From Saprospiraceae bacterium (lineage in GTDB: Bacteria > Bacteroidota > Bacteroidia > Chitinophagales > Saprospiraceae), in assembly GCA_016714895.1 (NCBI GenBank), contig JADKBV010000001.1:1302001-1366000 (forward strand): 64,000 nucleotides of DNA, given 5' to 3'. The notes below the pieces were generated by a model. That model saw only the letters and a program-made list of their open reading frames with translations. It did no database searches and had not been told where the DNA came from. Both the position numbers and the translations under genes were made by a program. Below, one piece after another: positions 17,668-26,050 of this stretch (its first letter is position 1; every line of letters starts with the position of its first letter).

Positions 17668-18231
17668 ATGTCCCCACTTCTAATTAATAGTCAAACAGAA
17701 AAAGAATTGATACAAGCATGTATCAAAGGGGACCGCCAATGTCAAAAACAAATATACGAATATTACGCTCCGAAAATGATGGCAGTCTGCCAGCGTTATG
17801 CCAAAAACAAGGCCGAAGCGGAAGACATATTTCAGGAAGGATTTATCAGGGTTTTCAGACATATTCAGAATTTTACTTTTGAAGGATCTTTTGAAGGCTG
17901 GATCAGGAGAATCATGATCAATACCGCACTGAAATATAATGCTAAAAAATCTGTTGCATGGAATTTGGATTTTTCCGAGATCGCGGACATGCACGAAAAG
18001 GTTGAACCCTCTGTGATTTCTTCTCTCAGCGAAGAGGAACTGATTCATTATATCAGTGAATTGCCGGAAGGATATCGCATGGTTTTCAACCTTTTTGTTG
18101 TGGAAGGATATGCTCACAAAGAAATCGGTGAGTTACTGAATATTGAGGAATCCACCTCTCGCTCCCAACTCGTCAAAGCGAGAAAAATGTTGCAGTTTAA
18201 ATTAAGAAACATCCTAAAAATGGTCATATAG
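17668..18231 (+). CDS. ECF-type RNA polymerase sigma factor
   Basis: A 187-residue sigma-70 family factor. Region 2 spans about residues 20-90 (YYAPKMMAVCQRYAKNKAEAEDIFQEGFIRVF) and region 4 about 125-180 (LPEGYRMVFNLFVVEGYAHKEIGELLNIEESTSRSQLVKARKML). Such factors in Bacteroidota direct envelope or surface-protein genes. The next gene starts 3 bp after its stop and encodes a protein with an anti-sigma-like cytoplasmic head, so the pair is probably regulator and sensor. Confidence 0.92.
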   Translation: MSPLLINSQTEKELIQACIKGDRQCQKQIYEYYAPKMMAVCQRYAKNKAEAEDIFQEGFIRVFRHIQNFTFEGSFEGWIRRIMINTALKYNAKKSVAWNLDFSEIADMHEKVEPSVISSLSEEELIHYISELPEGYRMVFNLFVVEGYAHKEIGELLNIEESTSRSQLVKARKMLQFKLRNILKMVI

Positions 18232-18234
18232 CTT

Positions 18235-19605
18235 ATGGGATCCAATCAATTTGATAAAATCATTAAAGATAAAGTTCAATTCCACCAGGCGGAAGTAGAT
18301 TCCGGATTATGGGAAAAAATTGAAGCAGGTATAACTGACGCCGAAAAAACCAGGCGTTTTCCTATATTCTGGTTTATCTCCATCAGTGCGGTCGTTTTGG
18401 TTTCGCTCGGCTATTTGTTTTATACACAATATAACCAGACAGAATCGAAATATTCTATGCCTGAGGACAACAAAACCTATGCCTCAGGTGAAACACAAAA
18501 AAATATTTCTAAGGAGAACAAACAAACTTTATCGAATATCCCATCCAACGAGACTCAAAATGTTTCCGCTGCTAAAATTCCTTTGGTATCAGACAACCGC
18601 AATGTTTTATCTTCCGGTAACAACCTTAATAAAAAAATAATCTTACCTGCTGTTTCTGAATCAGTAAACAAAACCGGATTACAGGAAAATCAAAATGTAA
18701 ATACACCATCTTTCGATGCAACTTCGATATCAAACGATGTTGTAGCCACTACAAGCTCTGAATCATCCTTTTTATTAAATCCTGTTTCGTTTTTATCCGG
18801 AAAAAAATATAACGCTTATTCATATAAAGGTAAAAAACATTCAATTAAAGATAATTGCCTTTCAGATTTTTCATCTTCAAGAAGAGGCATTTTTGCAGAA
18901 TTGTATTTTGGTAATGACTTCCCTATCAGAAAGCTGGTGGCACGTGAACCGGCTTTTGAAAATCTCGCTGCCGCAAGAAGGGATTCAGAAAAACCTTTGT
19001 ATTCCTTTTCTATAGGTGCACGGTTGGGATTTTTTATAGCCAAAGACTTTATGTTGTATACGGGTGTAAATTACAGCCAGATCAACGAAAAGTTTGATTA
19101 TGTTGATCCCGAATCCTCACAAACCAAAATTATAAAAACCACCCTGTACATCAAAGATGGTATGGGCAATATCAAAGACAGTACGTTTACTTTTGATACT
19201 ATCCTCATTCCGGGAACACTTGTGTACAAAATAAGAAATCAATATACGACCATCGATCTTCCGTTTTTGGTCGGATATCAGGTTTGGAAAAATGATAAAA
19301 TCAATATCGTGCTGAATGCAGGAGTTATGGCAAATATCATGCTTAAAAAAGAAGGGATGGCATTACTTGAAAGCACGATTACCGCCGCCAACTTCAAAAG
19401 ACAGGATTCTAACACGTTTAATCATTCTCTGGGTCTTTCAACCTCTATGGGAATCCAGTTTAATTATAACCTTTCCGAACATCTTGATCTCTACATCGAA
19501 CCCAATGTCCGTTTTCAACACAGAGGTCTGACATCAAAGGATTATCCTATCCGGCACAGTTATTCAACGGTCAGCTTTTTGACCGGAGCCCGATATAAAT
19601 TTTAA
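18235..19605 (+). CDS. Trans-envelope protein: anti-sigma-like N-terminus, membrane helix, outer-membrane barrel
   Basis: The 456-residue protein has no cleavable signal peptide. Residues 1-41 are a charged cytoplasmic head (FDKIIKDKVQF; GLWEKIEAGI). Residues 42-63 form one membrane helix, 64-200 a Ser/Asn/Lys-rich periplasmic linker, and 215-456 alternating beta strands ending in GARYKF, an outer-membrane barrel of the PorT-like type. It therefore spans inner and outer membrane. Coupling to the sigma gene (3-bp gap) argues that the head binds that sigma factor and the barrel senses the cell surface. Similar fusions occur in Bacteroidota; no ligand can be named. Confidence 0.75.
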   Translation: MGSNQFDKIIKDKVQFHQAEVDSGLWEKIEAGITDAEKTRRFPIFWFISISAVVLVSLGYLFYTQYNQTESKYSMPEDNKTYASGETQKNISKENKQTLSNIPSNETQNVSAAKIPLVSDNRNVLSSGNNLNKKIILPAVSESVNKTGLQENQNVNTPSFDATSISNDVVATTSSESSFLLNPVSFLSGKKYNAYSYKGKKHSIKDNCLSDFSSSRRGIFAELYFGNDFPIRKLVAREPAFENLAAARRDSEKPLYSFSIGARLGFFIAKDFMLYTGVNYSQINEKFDYVDPESSQTKIIKTTLYIKDGMGNIKDSTFTFDTILIPGTLVYKIRNQYTTIDLPFLVGYQVWKNDKINIVLNAGVMANIMLKKEGMALLESTITAANFKRQDSNTFNHSLGLSTSMGIQFNYNLSEHLDLYIEPNVRFQHRGLTSKDYPIRHSYSTVSFLTGARYKF

Positions 19606-19607
19606 CA

Positions 19608-19621
19608 ATCAGGCAGCGAAT
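19608..19621 (+). repeat. 14-bp motif ATCAGGCAGCGAAT, copy 2
   Basis: This is identical to the motif at 17617-17630. It begins 2 bp after the barrel gene stop and 64 bp before the next gene start. Confidence 0.5.
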
Positions 19622-19671
19622 CTGCTACTAACAGAATCTATTGAAGTATATATTAATCCGAATATCCTGAA

Positions 19672-20616
19672 ATGAGTCTATACCGTTATTTTGTATTATT
19701 ACCGCTAGTATTTATGGTGTCATGTTTTCAGGAAAAAGAAGCCTTTATTCCTGATACGAATATTGACGATCCTGCTTATTTGTTTTCGCAGTCATTGGAG
19801 AAAATTAAAAAGTTTGATATTCCCATCACGGAAAATACCACTTATTTTACTTCCGACAATGTAAATTATTTAAAAATACCCGCAGGTTGTTTAATAGATA
19901 ATGAGGGTAATGTTTTTACAGGTCAGGCAACCATTGAAATATTTACCATGCAATCTTTAGGTGATTTGATCGCCTTTGGTAAAATTCCTTTTACCCTGTC
20001 CGGTCCTGTTGCCAGTCAGAATTTATTTTATCTGAATATAAAAGCAGGAGGTAAAAATCTCAGTATCAATCCCACCTTGCCGATAGAATGGTACAGCTCT
20101 ACGGAAACAAGCAGCAATCCTTATCATTTGTATTTTGAAACCATAACGGAAAATAATAAAAAAATATGGATATCACAATTTTCCTCAAATTATCTGCCGT
20201 GGACTGTCAAAATCAATGAAAATCAAATCACAGGTTACGGATGTGTTTTCCCCATTACACAGGAAGGCTGGTTTGTTATAGGAAGTCCGGTGACACCATC
20301 GTCCGCTCAAATCCTGTTCCCTTGTATTGAAAGCCCGCCCAATTTTAACAAAAACAATTCTATAGGATTTATCATCGATAAAGCAGGCAATACCGTAATC
20401 CCTTTGTTACATAACGAAACATCAATGGCTTTTTGCAACGATTTATTGGGTGTAACGGAAAATTCAGGCATAAAATTTGTTTTACTGTCATATCAGGATG
20501 ATGGCCAATACCATTTCGGACAATTATCCACTCAGGTACAAAAAGACCAAACGTACCGGATCAACACAAAAATAACGCCTCTGTCGGATATTCTTTCCGC
20601 ACTCAGGGCATTGTAA
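19672..20616 (+). CDS. Lipoprotein of unknown function in the sigma-factor locus
   Basis: A 314-residue protein with a lipobox ending VMVSC; the modified Cys is C18. No family is recognised. The body is mostly beta-rich, with segments such as LKIPAGCLIDNEGNVFTGQATIEIF, resembling surface lipoproteins with an Ig- or ZU5-like domain. It shares the upstream 14-bp motif with the sigma gene and lies 66 bp after the barrel protein, so it may be the extracellular partner of the sensor. This is inferred from position. Confidence 0.7.
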   Translation: MSLYRYFVLLPLVFMVSCFQEKEAFIPDTNIDDPAYLFSQSLEKIKKFDIPITENTTYFTSDNVNYLKIPAGCLIDNEGNVFTGQATIEIFTMQSLGDLIAFGKIPFTLSGPVASQNLFYLNIKAGGKNLSINPTLPIEWYSSTETSSNPYHLYFETITENNKKIWISQFSSNYLPWTVKINENQITGYGCVFPITQEGWFVIGSPVTPSSAQILFPCIESPPNFNKNNSIGFIIDKAGNTVIPLLHNETSMAFCNDLLGVTENSGIKFVLLSYQDDGQYHFGQLSTQVQKDQTYRINTKITPLSDILSALRAL

Positions 20617-20648
20617 GATAAACTGTATTTTTATTCGTAATTAGGAGT

Positions 20649-20688
20649 CGCCTGTCTGAAGTTAAAGAATTTCAGCGGGCGTTTTTGT
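20649..20688. terminator. Bidirectional-looking terminator between lipoprotein and folD
   Basis: CGCC and CTGAA pair with TTCAG and GGCG around a short loop, with a 2-3 nt internal loop, and a T tract follows on the plus strand. The convergent folD stop (20672) lies inside the hairpin. Confidence 0.6.
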
Positions 20689-21546
20689 TTAACGCTGCCA
20701 GATAGGTATTTTTCATCAGGCTGACAACTGTCATCGGTCCTACCCCACCCGGAACAGGTGTGATATAACTGCATTTGGGCGCTACATTTTCAAAATCCAC
20801 GTCACCTACCAACTTATATTTTTTGATTGCTGTATCGTCTTCCACTCTGTTGATACCCACATCAATGACGACAGCACCTTCCTTGACCATATCGCCTTTA
20901 ATAAAATGAGGTATTCCTATCGCGGCTATGACGATATCTGCCTGAGAAATGATTTCTTTAAGATTTTTGTCCTGCTGTGGGTCAGCGTTACAGTCGCGTC
21001 TGCGCCTTTTCTTGACAGCAATATGCTCATAGGTGTGCCTACGATATGACTTCGACCGACGACAACGGCGTTTTTGCCACTGGTTTCAATGTCGTAGTAT
21101 TTCAACAATAAAGTAATGCCATAAGGTGTGGCCGGCAAAAAACAAGGAAGGCCCTGTGCCATTTTCCCAAAATTAACCGGATGAAAACCATCGACATCTT
21201 TGGTTGGATCGATAGCCATGGTCACGGTGAGTTCGTCGATATGTTTTGGTAGCGGCAGCTGTACGATAAAACCATCAATATCGGGATTCTGATTCAATTC
21301 TTCGACAACCTTCAGCAGCTCTTCCTGAGATATATTGCCGTCTTTTCTGATGAGGGTAGAGACAAATCCGGCATCAGCACAACTTTTGACTTTATTATTG
21401 ACATAAGCCATACTTGCGGGATTTTCTCCGACCAGTACCGCTGCCAGATGTGGTATTTTTTTACCTTCGGCGCGCAATACATCGACTTCGGCTTTTAATT
21501 CGAGTTTAATTTCTTCAGCTACTTTTTTACCATCTATCAGGATCAT
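20672..21546 (-). pseudogene. folD: folD, methylenetetrahydrofolate dehydrogenase/cyclohydrolase, frameshifted
   Basis: The two parts together match one FolD of about 291 residues. The 5' frame gives 206 residues (motif YVNNKVKSC, QLPLPKHI, VVGRSHIVGTPMS) and ends in an aberrant tail. Reading resumes one frame over at LKEIISQADIVIAAIG and runs to PVPGGVGPMTV and the stop at 20672. The break is at the T5 run 20964-20968 (A5 on the coding strand); one more A restores the frame. FolD interconverts methylene-, methenyl- and formyl-THF and is usually essential, so a data error or recent mutation is likely. It overlaps the upstream synthetase gene by 4 bp (ATGA). Confidence 0.85.
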
Positions 21547-23507
21547 AGGTTGGGAATTTTAAAGGTTTTAAAATATTCAAGGGATTCGGGATTGCGCATG
21601 GCATCTTTGTTGGAAACGGTGTCCACGGCCATGCCCAACAATATTTTTTTTACCGGGGTTTCGAGTTTTTTACCGGAAATGGTATACGGAAGATCCGCCA
21701 CCTCGTAAACTTCATCCGGCACATGTCGCGGCGAATAATCGGCACGCAATTGTTTGGCTATTTTTTGAATCAATTCAGGAGTCAAATGCTGCCCATCATT
21801 CATAACCACAAAAAGCGGCATATAATGTTTTCCACCTTCCATCTCCAGATTGACCACCAAACTGTCTTTAATTTCTTCAATTTTATTGAGCGAACCATAT
21901 ATTTCAGCAGTTCCGATACGAACACCGTGCCTGTTGAGCGTGGCATCGGACCGTCCTAAAATGATGATTCCCTGGTGATCGGTGATGTTTATCCAGTCGC
22001 CATGCCGCCATATATTTTCAAACATATCAAAATAACTGTCACGGTATTTGGCGTTGTGGTCATCATTCCAAAAATATATTGGCATACAAGGCATCGCTTT
22101 GGTAATGACCATTTCTCCGACCTCACCGTTGGGCACAAGGTTGCCGTTTTCATTATACGCGTACAAGGCGCAGCCCAAAGTTCTGCATTGGATTTCGCCC
22201 TGAAAGACCGGAAGCAAAACATTTCCACCGACAAAGGCTGTACAAACGTCTGTACCTCCCGACATAGAAGTCAACCATACAGCATCGTGGATATGCTCAT
22301 ACACATAAACAAACCCTTCAGGCGGCAGCGGAGAGCCTGTAGAGCCTATGGAACGCAAAGCCGAAAGGTCGGTTGTTTTTTTAATGTCCAGTCCGGCTTT
22401 CATACAAGCTACTATATATGGTGCGGAAGTCCCGAAATGGTGAACACCAGCTTTCGATGCCATGTCCCATAAAAAGGACAGTGCCGGAAAAGCCGCACTT
22501 CCTTCGTAGAGCACGATCGTCGCTCCGGCCAATAAACTGGCATGAACAAAATTCCACATCATCCATCCCGTCGTGGAATACCAAAAAAACTTCTCGCCTT
22601 CGTGTACATCGTTGTGAAAATGTAGGTATTTGAGATGTTCCAGCAGCATCCCTCCGTGAGAATGGGTGATGGCTTTAGGTTTGCCGGTAGTCCCTGAAGA
22701 ATACAATATCCATATAGGATCGTTAAAATCTACCGGCACAAACGTCAACTCTTTGTTGGTATCCTGATTCATAATGTCCGTCCAGGAAGTATGGTTCGGT
22801 ACATGGCCGAAAGGTATGTCTCCCAGAAAAGGAACGATGACCAAATCTTTGCAATCAGGCAATTGGTTTCGGATTTCTTCCAATTCTTTTACCCTGTCAA
22901 ATCGTTTGCCGTTGTACGTGTACCCGTCGATACCAATCAGTATAGAAGGAGAAATCTGTTTGAACCGGTCAATAACAGACGAAACACCAAAATCCGGAGA
23001 GCAGGAAGACCAGATGGCTCCGATAGAGATGGTAGCCAACATTGCTATGGTGGCATGAGGTGTATTGGTCAGATAAGCAGCCACGCGGTCGCCTTTTTGA
23101 ACACCGTGTGCCAAAAGATATTGTTGAAACAAAACCACCTGTCGCGACAGATCTTCCCAGGAAAGTGCTTTTATGTCGGGAAAAGATTCAGAACAATACA
23201 AGACAGCCGGTCTTTCGGAAGTTGCCTTACGGAAAACATGTTCGCCATAATTGATTTTGCTGCCTTCAAACCATCGGACACCCGGCATCGTGGAGCCGTC
23301 GGTGACCGATGTATATTTTCCATGGTCGATGATTTGAAAATAGTGGTATAAACTTTCCCAAAATTTTTCGTGGTTGTCCACGGACCAGGACCACAAAGCA
23401 TGATAATCTTCAAAATCGTGGTTGTCATAGGTTCTCAACCAGGACATATAATGCCTCAGGTGACTTTTTTCGGTAATTTCCCGGTCGGGATTCCACAAGG
23501 GGGACAT
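21543..23507 (-). CDS. Acetoacetyl-CoA synthetase (acetoacetate-CoA ligase)
   Basis: A 654-residue ANL-superfamily adenylating enzyme of the acetoacetyl-CoA synthetase type (usual length about 650). The N-terminal region WNPDREITEKSHLRHYMSWL, the WSSCSPDFG segment (about residue 165), the P-loop ILYSSGTTGKPKAITHSH (about residue 265), SGGTDVCTAFVGG and the C-terminal lysine segment SGKKLETPVKKIL are visible. It activates acetoacetate with ATP and CoA, for ketone-body or leucine degradation. It is cotranscribed with folD via a 4-bp overlap. Confidence 0.9.
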   Translation of the reverse strand: MSPLWNPDREITEKSHLRHYMSWLRTYDNHDFEDYHALWSWSVDNHEKFWESLYHYFQIIDHGKYTSVTDGSTMPGVRWFEGSKINYGEHVFRKATSERPAVLYCSESFPDIKALSWEDLSRQVVLFQQYLLAHGVQKGDRVAAYLTNTPHATIAMLATISIGAIWSSCSPDFGVSSVIDRFKQISPSILIGIDGYTYNGKRFDRVKELEEIRNQLPDCKDLVIVPFLGDIPFGHVPNHTSWTDIMNQDTNKELTFVPVDFNDPIWILYSSGTTGKPKAITHSHGGMLLEHLKYLHFHNDVHEGEKFFWYSTTGWMMWNFVHASLLAGATIVLYEGSAAFPALSFLWDMASKAGVHHFGTSAPYIVACMKAGLDIKKTTDLSALRSIGSTGSPLPPEGFVYVYEHIHDAVWLTSMSGGTDVCTAFVGGNVLLPVFQGEIQCRTLGCALYAYNENGNLVPNGEVGEMVITKAMPCMPIYFWNDDHNAKYRDSYFDMFENIWRHGDWINITDHQGIIILGRSDATLNRHGVRIGTAEIYGSLNKIEEIKDSLVVNLEMEGGKHYMPLFVVMNDGQHLTPELIQKIAKQLRADYSPRHVPDEVYEVADLPYTISGKKLETPVKKILLGMAVDTVSNKDAMRNPESLEYFKTFKIPNL

Positions 23508-23574
23508 ACAAAATACATTTACGGCACAAGATACTACATTTTTGTTTTTGGAAAAAGAAAAGAAAACTATGTGA

Positions 23575-23668
23575 TAGGTGTTAGGTTTTGGGTACCAGGT
23601 CTTGGGTTTTAGGTACCAGGTTTTGGTTAGTGCCTAATACCTAGTACCTAATGCCTAATACCTATCAT
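23575..23668. repeat. Degenerate 7-bp repeat block (CCTAATA/GGTACCAGGT type)
   Basis: Heptamers such as ACCTAGT, ACCTAAT, GCCTAAT are repeated after complementary TTAGGTACCAGG copies, so the block can fold on itself. Similar heptamers occur at 29126-29168. It is noncoding and lies in the 225-bp gap between the divergent synthetase and T9SS genes. Confidence 0.6.
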
Positions 23669-23732
23669 TATTTTGTACCAACAGAGACATTTTCGTTAAT
23701 AAATAAGGCCTCTGAAAGAAGTATCGTTATAT

Positions 23733-24650
23733 TTGCTGAAAATCAGGAGCATGACAAAAATTTTACTACCATTTATATTTTGTTGTGGTTGGTGGGCCAT
23801 AGGATTATCACAAAATGTGACGACCATTTCTGCTGACAACCGGTGGGTCGTCGATTACCATGATTACACCATCAACACAAAAGAAATCAGGATATATACC
23901 TTTGCTTCCCGTGATACTCTGTTTAATAATAAAAACTACAAAGAGTTGGTTTATTACCGGCCGGATGATGAAACAAAAATATTGCCGACCCATACCTTTT
24001 ACAGACAGGAAAACCGACGATTGTATAAGTATAATGGCGACGAACAAGACATCTTACTCATAGATTTTGGTGCAAAAACCGGTGACACCCTTTGGGTAGA
24101 AACGCCGGAATATCAGAGCAAACCTTTGTATATTGTTTTTAAGGATACGATTACCTTGATGGACGGGACAGAGCGGAGAAAAATCAATTTTGTTTGTTTG
24201 CCGGAAGATTTTGAGCCCCTACCCCAACCATCGGATACCGGTTGGTCTTTTGTCGAAGGATTGGGACAATTGGGTCAACTTTTTATGAGTGAATATGCCT
24301 GTACGGCTGCCGACCCTTTGTGGAACAGAACCATTCGTTGTTACTACGAAAAAGAAAATCTGATCTGGCGTGCCGGAGATGTTTTTGATTGTTTATCTTC
24401 TCAAACATCCGACGTACAAACATCGGAAGTCCGTTTGTTTCCGAATCCCGTGTCTGAGGTCATTCAGATTTCGTCGACTATTGATTTTAAATTTTATGAA
24501 ATCTTTTCGGCAACCGGTCAGAAGATTTTTGACGGAAAAATTGATCCAAACCATCACATCGGGGTGTCCGACCTGCCGCAAGGTAGTTATTTATTGATGC
24601 TCCATGATTCAAACGGCAGTGTCGTGACAAAAAGATTCGGGAAAATGTGA
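23733..24650 (+). CDS. T9SS type A sorting-domain secreted protein
   Basis: A 305-residue exported protein. A second ATG (23751) gives a better signal peptide (MTKILLPFIFCCGWWAIGLSQ), so the true start may be there. The central part (about 35-215) is a beta-rich domain without a recognised family and has distant similarity to the gene at 32999-33871. The C-terminal 80 residues are the T9SS sorting domain: VRLFPNPVSEVIQI, GQKIFDGKI, LPQGSYLLMLHD and final basic residues. The protein is expected at the cell surface or outside. Confidence 0.85.
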   Translation: MLKIRSMTKILLPFIFCCGWWAIGLSQNVTTISADNRWVVDYHDYTINTKEIRIYTFASRDTLFNNKNYKELVYYRPDDETKILPTHTFYRQENRRLYKYNGDEQDILLIDFGAKTGDTLWVETPEYQSKPLYIVFKDTITLMDGTERRKINFVCLPEDFEPLPQPSDTGWSFVEGLGQLGQLFMSEYACTAADPLWNRTIRCYYEKENLIWRAGDVFDCLSSQTSDVQTSEVRLFPNPVSEVIQISSTIDFKFYEIFSATGQKIFDGKIDPNHHIGVSDLPQGSYLLMLHDSNGSVVTKRFGKM

Positions 24651-24762
24651 TAGGGGAAATTGTCGATTTGGATCGACGGATAACATTAAGGTTGTTTATT
24701 TTTTTGGGGCACAAGTGGTAAAGTTGCACTTTAAGGCATTTGTTGGCGGGTAAACGGGTTTA

Positions 24763-24785
24763 GGCACCAGTAACAAACTGGCGCC
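24763..24785 (-). repeat. REP-like hairpin, CCAGT/ACTGG type
   Basis: Short arms GGC-A-CCAGT and ACTGG-C-GCC surround the AACAA-type loop; one arm base pair is lost compared with other copies. It lies 20 bp after the stop of the minus-strand barrel gene at 24805. Confidence 0.75.
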
Positions 24786-24804
24786 AGCAAAAGGCGTAGT
24801 TTAT

Positions 24805-25452
24805 TTACAAGTTCATAGCTAAGATTACCCCAAACCCAAAATATTGATTTTTTCTTGGCACATCTCTTACGACTTGATTTAAACTAAGGTATCCTTTTAA
24901 TCCTGTTGAAAATGATATGTTGCCCACCATGAAATCAATACCAAAAGAGAGAGACATTGGAATACTTAATTTATTAAATTTTCCGAAAATAAGTTGCTCG
25001 TCTCTTGTTTCCTTTTTTATTTCACCATTCGTGTATGTGGTTATTTGTTTCGTTTTATTTGAGAGATTTATTCCGAATCCCATTTCCGGTAATAAATAAA
25101 GTCTGCCGAAATTGATTTTAATACCAATTGGAACAAACAGGTAGTTATAATTGTGAATGGTTTTTACTGATTCAATACCCAGTTGTCCACCAATTTCTGA
25201 TTTTTCTAATTCGCCAGTGTTTAGAAAACCAAAACCTATTGTAGGTTTGATTTTTCCGTTAGTATTATAACTGATTCTAAGCAAACCATTGTGACTAAGT
25301 TTAAACCTTTCGTTAACAACTTCATCTGTCAGTTTGCTATAGTTTGGTGAGTATTCTATAGTTAAGTCAAACTTTTTCTCTTGTGAAAAGAGAATTTGAA
25401 AACTGCTCAATAGTATAAACAGGATTAGATATTTAATTTTTTTTAAGTTCAT
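24805..25452 (-). CDS. Outer-membrane beta-barrel protein (porin-like), unknown role
   Basis: A 215-residue protein with a signal peptide ending FQILFSQ, followed by alternating beta strands ending in FGVILAMNL. The middle has LYLLPEMGFGINLSNKTK and LSFGIDFMVGNISFSTG, typical eight-stranded outer-membrane barrel patterns. The function is unknown. A TATATTTG -7 box lies about 170 bp upstream (25627-25620). The gene is bounded by REP-like hairpins on both sides and looks like a movable unit. Confidence 0.75.
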   Translation of the reverse strand: MNLKKIKYLILFILLSSFQILFSQEKKFDLTIEYSPNYSKLTDEVVNERFKLSHNGLLRISYNTNGKIKPTIGFGFLNTGELEKSEIGGQLGIESVKTIHNYNYLFVPIGIKINFGRLYLLPEMGFGINLSNKTKQITTYTNGEIKKETRDEQLIFGKFNKLSIPMSLSFGIDFMVGNISFSTGLKGYLSLNQVVRDVPRKNQYFGFGVILAMNL

Positions 25453-25725
25453 TTCTATTAATTTTATGTTACATAACTTTTTTATTGAAGCACCTCCTCT
25501 TTGTTTTCATAAAAAATACTGAAGCGTGGTACAAAATATTTAAGTTTTTTAATTTTTCTATTCGTGATAAAACGATTAAGATAAGTATGTAAAACGGTTA
25601 CCTTTCTCCTTCCTAAACACAAATATAAAAGATAATCTTCTCCTATAGTAGATTCTATTAAAAAATGTAAAAATTTAAGGAAGGAAGGCACAAGGTTGTT
25701 ATTTAAATCACGAAGTTGAGATGTT

Positions 25726-26022
25726 TTAAGATAATTCAACAAGGCACCAGTAACAAACTGGCGCCAGCATTGGGCTAACAATCATCCACCATCGTTGTTT
25801 TTCATCTGCTCCCTGACTTGTATTAAAATCTATACCTCCATGCCAATATGTTCTACCTAAATTTCGCGGTCCAAAGTCATCAGCTATCGCATTGGTAGGC
25901 ATAATAGTTAAATTCCCCAATCGCCCGGTAGTTTTATTAAAACTGCGATACCCAGGTGATTGTGCATTTATGATGTTCAGTTGTAAACATAGCAATGCCA
26001 AAAGAAATATTATATTTCTCAT
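25726..26022 (-). pseudogene. Truncated secreted M23-like peptidase fragment
   Basis: The frame opens with a signal peptide (MRNIIFLLALLCLQLNIINAQ), then IADDFGPRNLGRTYWHGGIDF, which resembles the start of an M23 (LytM) metallopeptidase domain with its first metal His. After about 85 codons it runs into a REP-like repeat and ends inside it at 25726. The rest of the domain is missing. It starts 28 bp after the upstream lipoprotein gene and was probably cotranscribed. Confidence 0.6.
25743..25765 (-). repeat. REP-like hairpin that cuts an M23-like gene
   Basis: This is the same CCAGT/ACTGG type as at 24763. It interrupts the minus-strand reading frame of the peptidase-like gene that begins at 26022. 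The flanking extended repeat (AGTTGAGA-GTTTTAAGATAATTCA before it) recurs at 38890-38937 and elsewhere. Confidence 0.75.
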
Positions 26023-26050
26023 TTTTTATTCAATTTAAAAGTTTATATAT

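Noticed and set aside
25482..25781. Minus-strand frame starting in the REP at 25743
   Set aside because: Its start lies in the repeat; the sequence is a leader region shared with other REP-bounded genes.
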